64,000 nt of DNA from Bdellovibrionales bacterium (GTDB taxonomy: Bacteria; Bdellovibrionota; Bdellovibrionia; Bdellovibrionales; Bdellovibrionaceae), in NCBI GenBank assembly GCA_016713585.1, contig JADJOV010000005.1, positions 62,001-126,000 of the forward strand, written 5' to 3'. The position numbers were made by a program, and so were the translations under genes. Within the stretch, counting starts at the first letter, position 1. Every line of letters begins with the position of its first letter. Of the stretch, positions 1 through 10,176 are shown piece by piece. The notes below the pieces were generated by a model, which was given only the letters and a program-made list of their open reading frames with translations, was not told the origin of the DNA and searched no databases.

Positions 1-537
1 CAGGGAAAAACAAATATTAAGCAAACTCTGACTTCTTGGACGGTGGCGAGCTTCGAGGACTATCTTAAGCTACTTCCTGTTTCGTTGGCACCAATTGCTA
101 AGGCTATGCTTGATCCGATGCCAGAAAATCGTCCAAGAGCATCTGTTTTGGTTCAGGTTTTTCAGAATACATTATTTTTGTTTGATCCAAAATACAATGG
201 CGACTCGTTTCAACAAGAAATTTCGAAATGGATGGACTCTGCAAATGGCGCTAGCGACCAGACGATTAAGACGACACGAGAGCGAACTTCAGGGGCAACG
301 AGCCTGGATTTAGTTCGAGGGGTCGTCATGACTGCAATTGAGAGTGTTCTTCGCTCGCCGCAGAATTTGCCTAAGTTATTTTTGACCACGGCGATTGTGA
401 TTTTAGTTTCGGTTGGAATTTCCTATGGAATGAAGAAGAGAGATTTCAAGTCAAAGGGGCGAACTCCGACGGCGCAGGGCGCGTCGAGCCAGACTCCGAC
501 GAAGTTGGGTCCTGCAGAGGTTGAACCAAAGAAATGA
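1..537 (+). CDS. C-terminal part of a membrane-anchored Ser/Thr protein kinase (partial)
   Basis: The reading frame is open from the left edge of the window, so this is the 3' end of a longer gene; the GTG at 43 is probably internal. About residues 10-45 of the visible part read like the last helices of a Hanks-type kinase, with a short 'LDPMPENRPRA' segment that fits subdomain XI with its conserved Arg. A Ser/Thr-rich linker follows, then one hydrophobic segment (LPKLFLTTAIVILVSVGIS) and a short basic, proline/threonine-rich tail. This is the usual architecture of a bacterial kinase tethered by a C-terminal membrane helix. The catalytic lobes lie outside the window, so the assignment rests on a small region and is moderate. 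Confidence 0.55.
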   Translation, partial: QGKTNIKQTLTSWTVASFEDYLKLLPVSLAPIAKAMLDPMPENRPRASVLVQVFQNTLFLFDPKYNGDSFQQEISKWMDSANGASDQTIKTTRERTSGATSLDLVRGVVMTAIESVLRSPQNLPKLFLTTAIVILVSVGISYGMKKRDFKSKGRTPTAQGASSQTPTKLGPAEVEPKK

Positions 538-646
538 GGCCTGGATCAAGGTTGGTCGAGTCTGCCTAGAAAGAGCTCCATTTGCTCTATTAGATGAGTC
601 AGGTATACTGGTTTTGACTAACTTTACCTGATAGGGTCTATGTTTC

Positions 647-1645
647 ATGCGTGTTTCCGTCGTTATCAATTCGAAGGCCGGGTCGGTGAATGAGAAGCTC
701 ATTCGTGAAAAAATCGCAACTGCGCTTTTTCGTTGTGATCTGAATTTTTCAGTGCCCGAATCTTTCTCGGAAATGGGCTTGTTTTTGAAACATGAGATCG
801 AAAATCAATCGGATAATTTAATAGTTTGTGGAGGTGATGGGACCATTAACGCCTGTCTTCAGCAATTGATGCCACTCAATGAAAAGGGGCTGGTGATTCC
901 ACCTGTGACTTTGATTTGCTCCGGAACCGCAAATGACTTGGCCAATGAACTTGGAGTGAGTCGACGGATTGAGCGGGCAGCCCGGGGGATTTTGGAAGGG
1001 GACACCAAGAAGATCGACATCGTTGAGGTGGTTGCCGAGAAACGAAAAGTATACATGGTGACAAATGGAGGGCTGGGTATTCCTGCCGTGACGGCAGAGC
1101 TTGCAAATAGGGTTCGCCAAAGCCTGATAAAGCGAGTCATCGGGGCCGCCGAAAAATCTGGGTGGCCTTGGCTTGGGGAACAGGCTCGAATGGCCGTGCG
1201 AGCCCTCGGTTCAGGTTTGTATTCGGTTTTGCTGGTTGAGGCTCTTTTAGAATGGGAGGGTGCTGAATGGGTCGTGGAGATTTCAAACCAAAAGCGTAAG
1301 ATAGTTACCCAATCTTCATTAATTTTAGTTAATAATCAGCCGTCGATAGGTTCTTCATTCACCCCGGCGCCTTACACTTCCAATTCTGATGGGACTGTGA
1401 ATATACTCGTTGTGGAAGCAGAAAGTCTGCTGGACAAAGTTGATGCAATTTTAAAAGTACGGCATGGGAGAGTTGATGAACTCAAGGCCTGTGAGTCCTT
1501 TGAAGCGTCGGAGATCAAGATTAGATCTTTAACTCAACGAAAGATGACTTTTTTTGGCGACGGCGAAATTTTGTTTAGGGATGTTTCTGAATTGGAGCTT
1601 CGCTGTCTCTACCAGGTTATGCCGCTTCTTTTAACCAAATTCTGA
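647..1645 (+). CDS. Diacylglycerol kinase-like lipid kinase (DAGK catalytic family)
   Basis: A 332-residue cytosolic protein of the YegS/DgkB/LCB5 family, which uses ATP to phosphorylate diacylglycerol or related lipids. The N-terminus (VVINSKAGS) starts the nucleotide-binding fold. The family signature GGDGT lies at residues 62-66, and GTANDLA follows near residue 93. The C-terminal half holds the beta-sandwich with NNQPSIGSS and a final GDGE motif, so the length and both domains look complete. The gene is followed after 54 bp by an SDR reductase and a COG5322-like reductase on the same strand, which suggests a role in making or recycling a lipid. The exact lipid substrate cannot be read from the sequence. 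Confidence 0.85.
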   Translation: MRVSVVINSKAGSVNEKLIREKIATALFRCDLNFSVPESFSEMGLFLKHEIENQSDNLIVCGGDGTINACLQQLMPLNEKGLVIPPVTLICSGTANDLANELGVSRRIERAARGILEGDTKKIDIVEVVAEKRKVYMVTNGGLGIPAVTAELANRVRQSLIKRVIGAAEKSGWPWLGEQARMAVRALGSGLYSVLLVEALLEWEGAEWVVEISNQKRKIVTQSSLILVNNQPSIGSSFTPAPYTSNSDGTVNILVVEAESLLDKVDAILKVRHGRVDELKACESFEASEIKIRSLTQRKMTFFGDGEILFRDVSELELRCLYQVMPLLLTKF

Positions 1646-1699
1646 ATCAGCCATTTTTAAAAACAGCATTTGAAAAGAAAAAAGGTCGAAAGATAAAAT

Positions 1700-2765
1700 G
1701 TGAAAAAACAAAATTTGGAAAGACAAAATTCTAAAGAGAAAAAGCCAAAAAAAATATTTGTCACCGGGGGGACGGGTTTCCTTGGGCAAAGAACAGTGGC
1801 TCTTCTGCAAGAGCAATTTGCGGTGACAGTATTGACTAGACAAAAAAGGATTCGGGAAATCAATTATCTTGTTGGCGATCTCAAGTCCTGGAATGCGGGA
1901 TTGATTCAAAATTGCTTAGCCAGGCCAGTATGATGTCATGCTTCATATGGCAGGACTTTATGATCTCCGTGCTGGGCAGGCGGATTCCTATGTTCATAAT
2001 GTTGTCGCGACCAACCATGCGCTTGCCTTGGCTCAAAGGTTAGAAATACCAAAATTTATTTTCACAAGCTCTGTCGCGGCGTCCATCAATTCGCCTCTGA
2101 AACAGGTGAAACCCTATGACTTGCAGTTCACCAGACCCTTTCCAGATTTTTACTCAGAAGCAAAGGCCTTATGTGAGCAGATGATTAATAATTGGTCCGA
2201 TGGGCCTTCGCTCAAGGTCAATTTGCGTTTGGGTATTTTAACTGGTGATACTCAAACAGGTGAAATTGAACGAATCGATGGGCCCTATCATGCTTATCGT
2301 GCCTTTGAAAAGGCACGGACGCTGATTGAAAGATGGCCAGGGTTTCTGCCTTTGCCAGGGGAAGCTAGAAAAAAGATACCCTTTGTCCCTGTGAACGTGG
2401 CAGCTGAGGCTATTCGAAGCTTCTGTGAGTGGACGCTTCAGAGTGAAGAAGAAGGGTTCAAAAGTTTTCATTTAGTTCCTACGTCAGGTGTTGGAGTCCG
2501 TGAGTTTTACAAGTCGATTTTAAAGAACTTGTTTATTCGGCATCAGAAGGTACTTTTGTTAGAGGGCTGGCCGTCCGGAGTCATCAATCCTTTTGCTGAA
2601 CACTTACTGAACTTTCCTAAAGAAGAGCTTACTTATCTATTGAGATTTCCAGCCTTTGACACCCAAGCCACGAGATTGATTCTGGGTGAGCGTTGGTGTC
2701 CAGAATATACTGAATATGAAAGAACCCTTTGGAGAGGCTATGAAAAGTTCATTTCGAATCGCTGA
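1700..2765 (+). CDS. NAD(P)-dependent SDR, epimerase/fatty acyl reductase type; frameshifted
   Basis: An extended short-chain dehydrogenase/reductase. The first frame (GTG start at 1700) has a Lys-rich leader and then the Rossmann motif VTGGTGFLG (GxxGxxG). It hits TGA at 1931-1933. The homology resumes at once in the next frame (YDVMLHMAGLYDL), so one base is missing or extra near 1930. The second part has the TSS segment and the YSEAK active-site motif (YxxxK). The C-terminal portion looks like the substrate domain of NAD_binding_4-type reductases. It overlaps the next gene by 26 bp, so the two are probably translationally coupled. The substrate is unknown; an acyl or aldehyde intermediate is an inference from the neighbours. 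Confidence 0.7.
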
Positions 2766-4875
2766 GATTAGCTATGGACGTTCCCACTGGGATAAGTCCT
2801 TTTCCTTTGAGATTGAGGGCACCCGCTTTGATGTGCTTCGAATGGGCGCCAATTTTTCTCTTGAAACGGTGAAGGCAATTATTCAGAATATGAGAAACGA
2901 AGTGGACGCATTTGCTTTAACCAGTATTCCTCCAGTGATTAAACTCAATGGTAGGAGCTATGTGCATCGACAATATTTAGAAATCATGAAGATGCCAAGT
3001 TCTGTTCCTCTGTGCGATGGGGCCGGGCTTCGAGAGATTTCAAATATAAATTCGTTGGTTCATATGATCGAAGATAAGCGAATTGATCCAGAGCAAGGAA
3101 TATTTTTTCCGGCGGCGATTCTGAATGTTGAGATTGAGGAGTTTTTGCGAACCAAGTTTGGTCGAAACATCTATTTGGGTGATGCCTATTCTTTGCTGGG
3201 TTTACCGCTTTTGTTGCAACCCTTTCCGGGACTGATGTCAATCGCCCAAATAACTTTAAATATAGCGAATTTCAAGGATCTAAGAAAAAATACGCCATTG
3301 GCCGAAAATCAAATCAAGCGCCTTGGACTTTCTCGATTAGCAAGCCAGGTCGAAGGAATTCAATATGTCTGCTGTGATTTGCCCTTCCTCCTGTTGTTTG
3401 ATAGTGCGCTGGACTTTGTCCGCGGCAAAGATGTGATTACGTGGTCGCACCACCAGCGAATGGAGAAGGAATTGAGTTTCTATTCGCCTCGCAGCATAAT
3501 CAATTTGTTTCCTGAGGAATACAAGTATTCACCCCACATAAATTACTCTATTTTGGATGCGGCACTTCGCCTGAAGAACAATCGTCAGGCCGCCCTGACT
3601 ATTGAAGAGTGGGAAAAGTTGCTTGCACCCGAAACTGAAATTCGTCAGTTGGCTCGGAAATTTGTTTTTACAAAAGAAAAGAGTCTTCAAGCGAAAATTT
3701 CACATACCTGGAATTCCGTAAGAGCAGAGTTTACGAAAGAAACTCCCCCAGACTTTGCCTTTATCATTCATGCCTTATCTCATAAAGATTTTTCTCATCT
3801 TCCTGTCATTGGTCCCTTTGTGCAGAAGATGCCAATCGCTTGGAATGATGGTTTTGATCGATTGATGTCTCATTCGCCACCCCTTGTCTGGGGGCATGTT
3901 AGAAATATTCAAAGTATCGCCACAGGCAAAGAGGTGAATGGAATTGTGTACGCCCTCACTTCGACTCCAAAAGTATTGAAGGAGACTGCACTGAGTGAGA
4001 CCTATGCAAAGATCGAAAAGATCTACTACGATGCGGCCGGAAGGGGTGCAAAAATCATAGGCCTCGGAGCCTACACAAAGGTGATTGGAGACTCCGGTCT
4101 GACTATTAATGCCAACAGTCCCATTCCGGTGACGACTGGAAATTCCCTCAGCGCCTCGGCGACTCTCTGGGGGTTGGTGGATGTGGTAACCAAGATGAAG
4201 CTTCTGCAAGTCAATCCACAGACGGGCAAAGTGCGGGGTCAGGCCATGGTCATCGGTGCGAGTGGATCCATTGGAAGTGTGTCAGCAAAGCTCCTGGCGA
4301 TGGCGTTTGAAAAAGTTTATTTAGTGGCACCAAGGCTCGGGAGATTAGAGATTCTTATGAAGGATCTCAAGGAAATCGCCCCGCACTGTGAGATTATAAC
4401 CACGACTGATGCGAATCAGTTTGCCAGTGAGGTCGATGTGTTGGTGACAGCAACGTCGGCATTTGATCAAAAAATTATCGATGTCATGCGGCTGAAGCCA
4501 GGTTGTGTGGTCTGTGACTGTTCAAGACCTCTAGATTTTACCGTCGAGGATGCAAAAAAACGCCCAGATGTTTTGATTCTAGAGTCCGGCGAGGTCAATT
4601 TGCCGGGCCCAGTGGAGATCGATTTTGATCTGAATCTCCCAGGCAATACCGTGTACGCTTGTCTCGGGGAAACAGCCCTGTTGGCCCTCGAGGGGCGCTA
4701 TGAGGCCTTCACAGTCGGACGTGATATTGACTGGCTCAAGGTGAAAGAGATATATAAAATGGCCCGCAAGCATGGGGTGATGCTCTCGGCAATTCAGGGT
4801 CATATGGGTTTAGTGTCAGATCGAGAAATTGCTCTGACTCGAGAGCTGGCTCTGAGTCGGCGTCGATTGAAGTAG
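2740..4875 (+). CDS. Two-domain dehydrogenase with COG5322/acyl-ACP-reductase-like C-terminal domain
   Basis: The start chosen is ATG 2740, which has GGAG five bases upstream and lies inside the end of the SDR gene; this gives about 711 residues. The C-terminal 300 residues resemble the 'predicted amino acid dehydrogenase'/long-chain acyl-ACP reductase family: a catalytic-region stretch (AKIIGLGAYTKV, then PVTTGNS), followed by a Rossmann fold with GQAMVIGASGSIGS. The N-terminal 390 residues are not a domain I can name; they are mixed alpha/beta with no signal peptide or membrane segment. The family relation suggests reduction of an acyl thioester or a related carbonyl. Coupling to the upstream SDR suggests sequential redox steps. 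The reading frame is intact, unlike its neighbours. Confidence 0.6.
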   Translation: MKSSFRIAEISYGRSHWDKSFSFEIEGTRFDVLRMGANFSLETVKAIIQNMRNEVDAFALTSIPPVIKLNGRSYVHRQYLEIMKMPSSVPLCDGAGLREISNINSLVHMIEDKRIDPEQGIFFPAAILNVEIEEFLRTKFGRNIYLGDAYSLLGLPLLLQPFPGLMSIAQITLNIANFKDLRKNTPLAENQIKRLGLSRLASQVEGIQYVCCDLPFLLLFDSALDFVRGKDVITWSHHQRMEKELSFYSPRSIINLFPEEYKYSPHINYSILDAALRLKNNRQAALTIEEWEKLLAPETEIRQLARKFVFTKEKSLQAKISHTWNSVRAEFTKETPPDFAFIIHALSHKDFSHLPVIGPFVQKMPIAWNDGFDRLMSHSPPLVWGHVRNIQSIATGKEVNGIVYALTSTPKVLKETALSETYAKIEKIYYDAAGRGAKIIGLGAYTKVIGDSGLTINANSPIPVTTGNSLSASATLWGLVDVVTKMKLLQVNPQTGKVRGQAMVIGASGSIGSVSAKLLAMAFEKVYLVAPRLGRLEILMKDLKEIAPHCEIITTTDANQFASEVDVLVTATSAFDQKIIDVMRLKPGCVVCDCSRPLDFTVEDAKKRPDVLILESGEVNLPGPVEIDFDLNLPGNTVYACLGETALLALEGRYEAFTVGRDIDWLKVKEIYKMARKHGVMLSAIQGHMGLVSDREIALTRELALSRRRLK

Positions 4876-4947
4876 GCGTGGGCTTGACGTGTGAAAAATT
4901 TAGAAACACTATGGTCGGGTTGACTCGGAAGGTTCATAGGAGATTTT

Positions 4948-5723
4948 ATGAAAATAGTTCGACGATTGGGGGATGTCTTAGGCCTTCGTGCATTTGCTTT
5001 TGGGCTTCCAATGATTTTTGGGTTTCAGTTAGCTGTTGCCCAGACAACTGGACAACTCACAGCAAACAAGGCCGATGAGATCAATCCATCTGTTTGGTGC
5101 AAAAGGCGGACGAAATTCGAAATCCGTCAAGTTCCTTTGAAATGGTTGTCAAAGTGATTGATGCTGAATCAGCAGAGAGCGTGCTTCAGGTTTTTTTGAA
5201 GGGTCAAGACAAAACTCTGATTGTGACAAAGGAGCCTCTGAGGGATAAAGGTAGAAATATGTTGATGATAGATCGTGATTTTCAGGCCTACGTGCCCAAT
5301 CTGAAACGTAGTCTGCGCCTCTCGTTATCCCAGAAGCTCAGTGGTCAGGTCGCGAATGGTGATATTTCACGCACCCGTTGGTTTGGTGACTATGATGTGA
5401 AGCTTGAATCTAAAACAGCTAAAGAACATCAGCTTTTTCTCAAGGGGAAGAAAGATAACTTAACCTATGCTTCGCTGAGGCTGTGGCTTGAGGTGGGAAC
5501 GAATCGTCCACTGCGAGCGGAGTATTTGAGCTTGGATGGTAAAACGATCTTAAAGCGGGCCTTCTTTGAAGAATACCGAATGCTTGAAGGCGCGATGCGC
5601 CCAACCTCCCTGCGGATTGAAGATATCAATAATAAAACTAGTTTTGTTAAGATACAGTCAATTAAATCTCAACCACTTGAGGACTCGTTTTTTACAGTGC
5701 GAAATATGGAAATGGTTCGGTAG
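4948..5723 (+). CDS. LolA-like exported protein (outer-membrane lipoprotein-sorting family, COG2834); frameshifted
   Basis: The start at ATG 4948 is preceded by AGGAG. A signal peptide ends near 'QLAVAQ'. Reading stops early in the first frame, but the family core resumes in another frame from about 5090 (QKADEIRNPSSSF) and runs to 5723, so one indel lies near 5090. The core has the features of the LolA-like periplasmic fold: an N-terminal amphipathic helix, then antiparallel strands with 'MLMIDRDFQAYVPNLKR' and a FGDYDV segment. Family members are often encoded beside lipid exporters and carry lipid-like ligands through the periplasm. Here the neighbours are lipid enzymes, which suggests a similar role, but no exporter gene is visible. 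Confidence 0.65.
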
Positions 5724-6219
5724 TACGAACAGAACAGAACTCAAAATTCGGGATAGGGAATAGGGATACTGACAAGTTCGATCCCGGCAAGGACAACTCT
5801 TGCTGGCCAGAAGGATCTAAAGCCAAGCATGGACCTGGTTCGACGTTTAATGTTTCGGTGATCTTGCTCGAGAATATTGTTCAGGTATTTGCATTGGCGA
5901 ATTTCAATGCACGCAAAATTCCACCTAACACAGATTGCGTCCTGAATTACTGCAAACTGGACTTGTTTCAAATCAATGAAACAGAACCCAAAACTGAGTG
6001 TCAAAAAGTTATCCCTTTATCAACGGCACATTGTATAGTTCCGATACATGTGTTTTGTCTTCAAAATGAATAAAACTAACAAAGACCTCTGGCACACCTG
6101 CTGCACGCGACAACTATCGAAGAATCATTCTGGCTGAAGGCTGAGAAATAGATCCCACAACATTCAGAACGGTATCAAATTTTTGAGATGATTTTATCGT
6201 TCGAGCAAAGGAAGAAACC
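5724..6219. other. Intergenic stretch without a recognisable gene
   Basis: About 500 bases between the LolA-like gene and the next secreted-protein gene. Short open frames exist on both strands but have no ribosome-binding sites, signal sequences or recognisable motifs. I see no convincing hairpin-plus-T-run terminator. The promoter of the downstream gene should lie in its last 150 bases. Confidence 0.5.
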
Positions 6220-6882
6220 ATGAAATTCGCAGAAGGCATACTCAGGTCAATACAGACATCGTTAGAGAGAAAATATTCACGATTACGATTCCTTCCAAAC
6301 CTAAACATAGTTGTGGCAGGTCTCGCTTTTGGCGTCGGAACAAGCGCTTTTGCTGACTTTCGGTTTGACAATTTTTGTGTCACTTCCCCGGGAAGCAAGC
6401 TTGTGCTGGTTTATGATGATTTAATTTGGTCGCATAATGAATACGTACCTAAAAAATTCAAAGTGCCGGAATCTAAATTGAGAGCGCTAGAAGTAGTAGC
6501 TGTGTATGACTTCGAAGATTCAACACTTCCCACGGAATTTAATCTCATTTGGCATGGGCCCTATATTCATAAGAGCCCTGACAATAAGGAATGGCCAAGC
6601 CCAACGGCATATATGGTTCCAGAATATGGATCGGCATTGAACAATTCTTGGGCAGCCAAGGTGATTAAAGCACCTAACATTGTCAAAATGGAGGACGGCA
6701 AAGTCATTGTAACAAAGAAGAAAAAGGTGCTCTTCTCTTTCCCTTTTTTGATTCAAAGGGAATCTCCGAAGTATCCCCTGAGTGAATTCGAAACAATCAC
6801 TTGGAAAGGTGAACATCTTATTTTTGATGGCAAACCAGTTGCCTCTGTGACTTATCATGCTTGCGGCATGGGTGCCGACTAA
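6220..6882 (+). CDS. Exported protein of unknown function
   Basis: A 220-residue protein. The ATG at 6220 has a clear AAGGAAG ribosome-binding site. The N-terminus is long and basic, followed by a hydrophobic core (NIVVAGLAFGVGTSAFA) and a likely cleavage after AFA, so it is probably periplasmic or secreted. The mature part is rich in Trp, Pro and Lys and contains two cysteines (NFCV and YHACG) that could form a disulfide. I recognise no domain. It stands alone between a 500-base gap and the convergent hrpB gene. Confidence 0.6.
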   Translation: MKFAEGILRSIQTSLERKYSRLRFLPNLNIVVAGLAFGVGTSAFADFRFDNFCVTSPGSKLVLVYDDLIWSHNEYVPKKFKVPESKLRALEVVAVYDFEDSTLPTEFNLIWHGPYIHKSPDNKEWPSPTAYMVPEYGSALNNSWAAKVIKAPNIVKMEDGKVIVTKKKKVLFSFPFLIQRESPKYPLSEFETITWKGEHLIFDGKPVASVTYHACGMGAD

Positions 6883-6974
6883 GGCGGATAGGTGGGTTTA
6901 TTACTTTCAAGTTCACGAAAATTCGAGAAGCCATGGTTGTCAGAAGGGGACGGAACTGAACTAAACAGCGCGAG

Positions 6975-9525
6975 TTAAGACTTTCGATGGGGTCGAACTC
7001 GGGGCAGTTCTGGGGCTTCGTTGAGAGGGTCCTCGGTCCAGTTGTGTTTTGGATAACGGGGCTTGAGTTCTTTTTTGACGTCCTTATAGGAGCCGGACCA
7101 GAAGCCAACAATATCTGACGTGATCTGAACCGGCGCTGGTTAGGGCTAGCAGCTGAAAGACTAAAGGGGATGAATTTCCGAACATTTTCGGTTGATCTTA
7201 AGTCCAAAGAGCTCTTGAATCTTAATTTCAACATAAGGATTCTGTCCTTGCTGGTAGTGAATCGGGATCCATCGGCCACTTGGGGCCTGCCAATGCAAGG
7301 GCCACTCTTTTTGCCAATAGGCCCTGAGCTCCGCGGGAAGATGGGAGTCAAGGACCCTCGGGATGTCAACGGCTTCAATCTCTGCGAGGGTTGAGTGGCC
7401 CACAGCGAGTTCCTCACAAACCTGGGAAAGCACTTCGGGACTGAGGGACCAAGTAAAAATATTTGAATTCTTTTGGCTTTCCGAGAAAGCTTCGAGTCTT
7501 GCAATCCATTTATTGAGTCCTTCATTTTGTTTAATGAGCATGGTCCAGTAGCTTTGAATAATTGCAGGGAACTGTGATTGAATTTCTTCAGCCGTGGGTT
7601 CGGTGATCGTCGGTTCGTCAATGGGCAAATCACGATAAAAGGATTGTGTTTGGCGAATAAGGCGTCGCCGGTCCGGATCGAAGGCCACTCTGGAGCTTCG
7701 TTTGATATCTTGTGGAAACCAGTCCGCGAGCTGCTCAAGCGAAAGGCCGCTGGCCCAAGAGACAAGGGTTTCTTTTTGTGAGCCAAGATCAATACTCTTC
7801 AAGGGAATAAAGAACATCGATCTCTTGACCATGGATTCTGGGGTCAGACTGACGCCGCGCCCGCCACACCTGAGTCCCTTTTCTGAACCCGGTTGTCGGC
7901 GGCGACAAAGTCGATCGGCAAATGTAAGAGCCAATAATTTTTGCAATTGATTGAGCACATCGTTGGTCGACTGTCTTTTGGAGGGGGACGGGAGGTGAAG
8001 CCTTTTTAAACTTGCAGCGACCTTTTCAACCTGTTCAAGATTTCGCCTCTGTAAAACGGAGGAATTTTCTTGCCAAAGGGTCCATCTTTCCAAAAGGTCA
8101 GATTCGAAATGGTGAGACCCTGAATGAGCAATATGATCTGAATGGGTTTGTGTTTGAGTTAAGATATCTTTTTCATGCATCAAGGCCACTAACTCACAGG
8201 CGGCTTCAAAGACACCTTCGTCTTGCGCCAGCACGAGCATTTTTGCCAGACGAGGCGGCACCGGGAATAGAAGCATTTTTCTCCCTAAATCGGTGATTCT
8301 GTTGTCGGCGGAGATTGCGCCGAGAGAAAACAATTCTTGTTGGGCCCAGGCGATGCTTTTGTTTGCGGGCTTTTCAAACCAACTGAAGCATTCGAAATCT
8401 AGAACTCCTTGAGCACTGAGAAAGAGCAGGCTCGGCGACAGATCAGTTTTCAAAATTTCTGCAGGGATTTGAGCTGGAAAACTAAGTTCATCGGACTTAG
8501 TCCATAGTCTCAAACAGTGACCCGGGAATTGCCGAGCCGCTCGACCCGCTCGCTGTTGAGCCGAGGCTTTCGAAATTCTCTGCAGGGAAATTTTCTCAGT
8601 CTCTGTGCGTTCGTCGAACTCGACACGTCGTTCGAGGCCGGTGTCTATGACTGCCCCGACACCATCAATGGTTAAAGCTGATTCCGCGAGATTCGTCGTG
8701 AGTATCACTCGCTGCCGAGAGTGACTCCGCAGAATTTCTCGTTGTTCAGCGAGAGGCTTTTGGGCATAGAGCGTTTGAAGCAGCAACCCCTTCTCTGAGA
8801 TCCAGGGGGTCAGCATGGACTCAGTTCGGTGAATTTCTCCAACCCCCGGCAAGAAAACGAGAATATCGTGGGATGTTTTTGTCCACTGCTCTTTAATTTT
8901 TTGTGTCAGGCGAGCATAGAATTCAGGCAAAATTCGTAAGTGTTGGGGCCTTTGATCATAGCTGAAGTCTAAAGGGAATAATCTTCCTGGCACGTCAAGA
9001 ATTGGTGCCTGTCCCATGAATTCCGAAATTTTCTGAGTGTCTAAGGTTGCCGACATCACAATAATTTTTATGGAATGACCCATTTGTTGGAGTTCACGAA
9101 GAAGACCCAAGGCGAGATCTACGTGAGAGGATCTCTCGTGAAACTCATCTAAAATAACCACGTCGACCCCTTTTAGTTCAGGGTCCCCAAGCATTTGCCG
9201 AACCAGAAGAGCTTCAGTGAGAAACTTCAGTCTGGTTTTGCCTGAGGTTTTATTTTCAAAACGAACTTGGTAGCCCACCTCGTTGCCTAAGATCCAGTTA
9301 TTCTCCTCAGCGATCCGGGTCGCGGAAGCAAGGGCTGCGACTCGTCTAGGTTCAAGGACCAGAACTTGTCCGCTCGTCCAGTTCATGATGGCCGGCGGAA
9401 CCCTGAGTGGTCTTACCCGAGCCGGGTGCAGCAGAAATAATCTAGATTTTGCGATTCCCAAACAACCTCTTCGAGGTCTGGCAGCAGATCAATAGGGAAG
9501 AGGGAATCTTGGGGTTTGGGTTCAT
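6975..9525 (-). CDS. hrpB: ATP-dependent RNA helicase HrpB, DEAH-box; frameshifted at both ends
   Basis: DEAH/RHA-family helicase of the HrpB subgroup. The uninterrupted core (7161-9461) contains motif II as DEFHER, motif III SATLD, motif V TNLAES and motif VI QRAGRAAR, then the helicase-associated and HrpB-specific C-terminal domains. The Walker A (AAPGSGKT) is present near 9440 but in a different frame. The N-terminal lead (FPIDLLPDLEEV) lies in yet another frame, with a candidate ATG at 9525. The true C-terminus (PVQITSDIVGFW ... KPRYPKHNW) is also out of frame and ends at TAA 6975-6977. At least four indels are needed, yet every HrpB landmark is present in order. This is typical of sequence error rather than decay. 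Confidence 0.85.
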
Positions 9526-9542
9526 ATGGAGCAAAAGGACTT

Positions 9543-10162
9543 CTAAAACACGACAGCCACAGACCCCACACTTCCCGTGATCGTCAGCTTGGCTTCTTTG
9601 CCGTCAAGGGGCTGTCGTGGGAACCGGAAAGGTAATTGTGTAGGGGGTGGCGAAGCGATTGTGAAATGGATAGAGACCTTGGACTTCTGAAGTTAACAAT
9701 TTGACTTTTTGGGCTTTGCCTTCGTAGCGTTTGCCGCCCGCATCCAAAAAATATTTTCCACAGAGTCTGATTTTTGTGCAGATCATCGTGTTTTTTTTCT
9801 GGAGTATAGAAACTCACGAACACTTCTGTTTGTTTCTTCATAGTCTCGACTCGCTTGAGGGCCTCTTGTTGGTAATAAGGGCTATCCCACTGGTAAAGAC
9901 GGGCTTTTTGTTTCAACTGGGCCTCAGACAGCTGAGAGCGCACAAGAGCCGCCGACATATTCACGGTGTTATAAAGCCCCTGGTAGGTTTCAATATTTTT
10001 TGAATTGAGGTCCAAAATTTGCTCATACTCAGATTGGCCGATAATATTGCCTTCCATCCCTGGTGGCGGAGTCGTTGCACAGGATGAGGCAAAGAAACAG
10101 GCCGACAAAGCGAACCCGAAGGACCAAGTGCTTAAGGATTTTTGTATTAGAAGTAATTTCAT
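9543..10162 (-). CDS. Putative outer-membrane lipoprotein; frameshifted
   Basis: The N-terminus has a basic start, a hydrophobic core and a lipobox-like end (ACFFASSC, then ATTPPP), so it is a predicted lipoprotein. The mature part has a helical, Gln/Glu/Lys-rich region and then, in a shifted frame from about 9750, a beta-rich region (KYFLDAGGKRYEGKAQ, then PFHNRFATPYTITFP). A second shift near 9610 continues into a C-terminal strand pair (LDGKEAKLTITGSV) that stops at 9543. The three segments join smoothly as one protein of about 205 residues. I do not recognise the family. It lies between hrpB and a lipase-like gene on the same strand. Confidence 0.55.
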
Positions 10163-10176
10163 TTAAAACGTCCTCA

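Noticed and set aside
5741..6073. Short open frames on both strands in the 5.7-6.2 kb gap
   Set aside because: No ribosome-binding site, no signal or domain, and they overlap each other on opposite strands.
6818..7792. 324-codon open frame on the minus strand
   Set aside because: It overlaps the hrpB 3' half in another frame, has basic low-quality composition and no start site; hrpB motifs explain the region.
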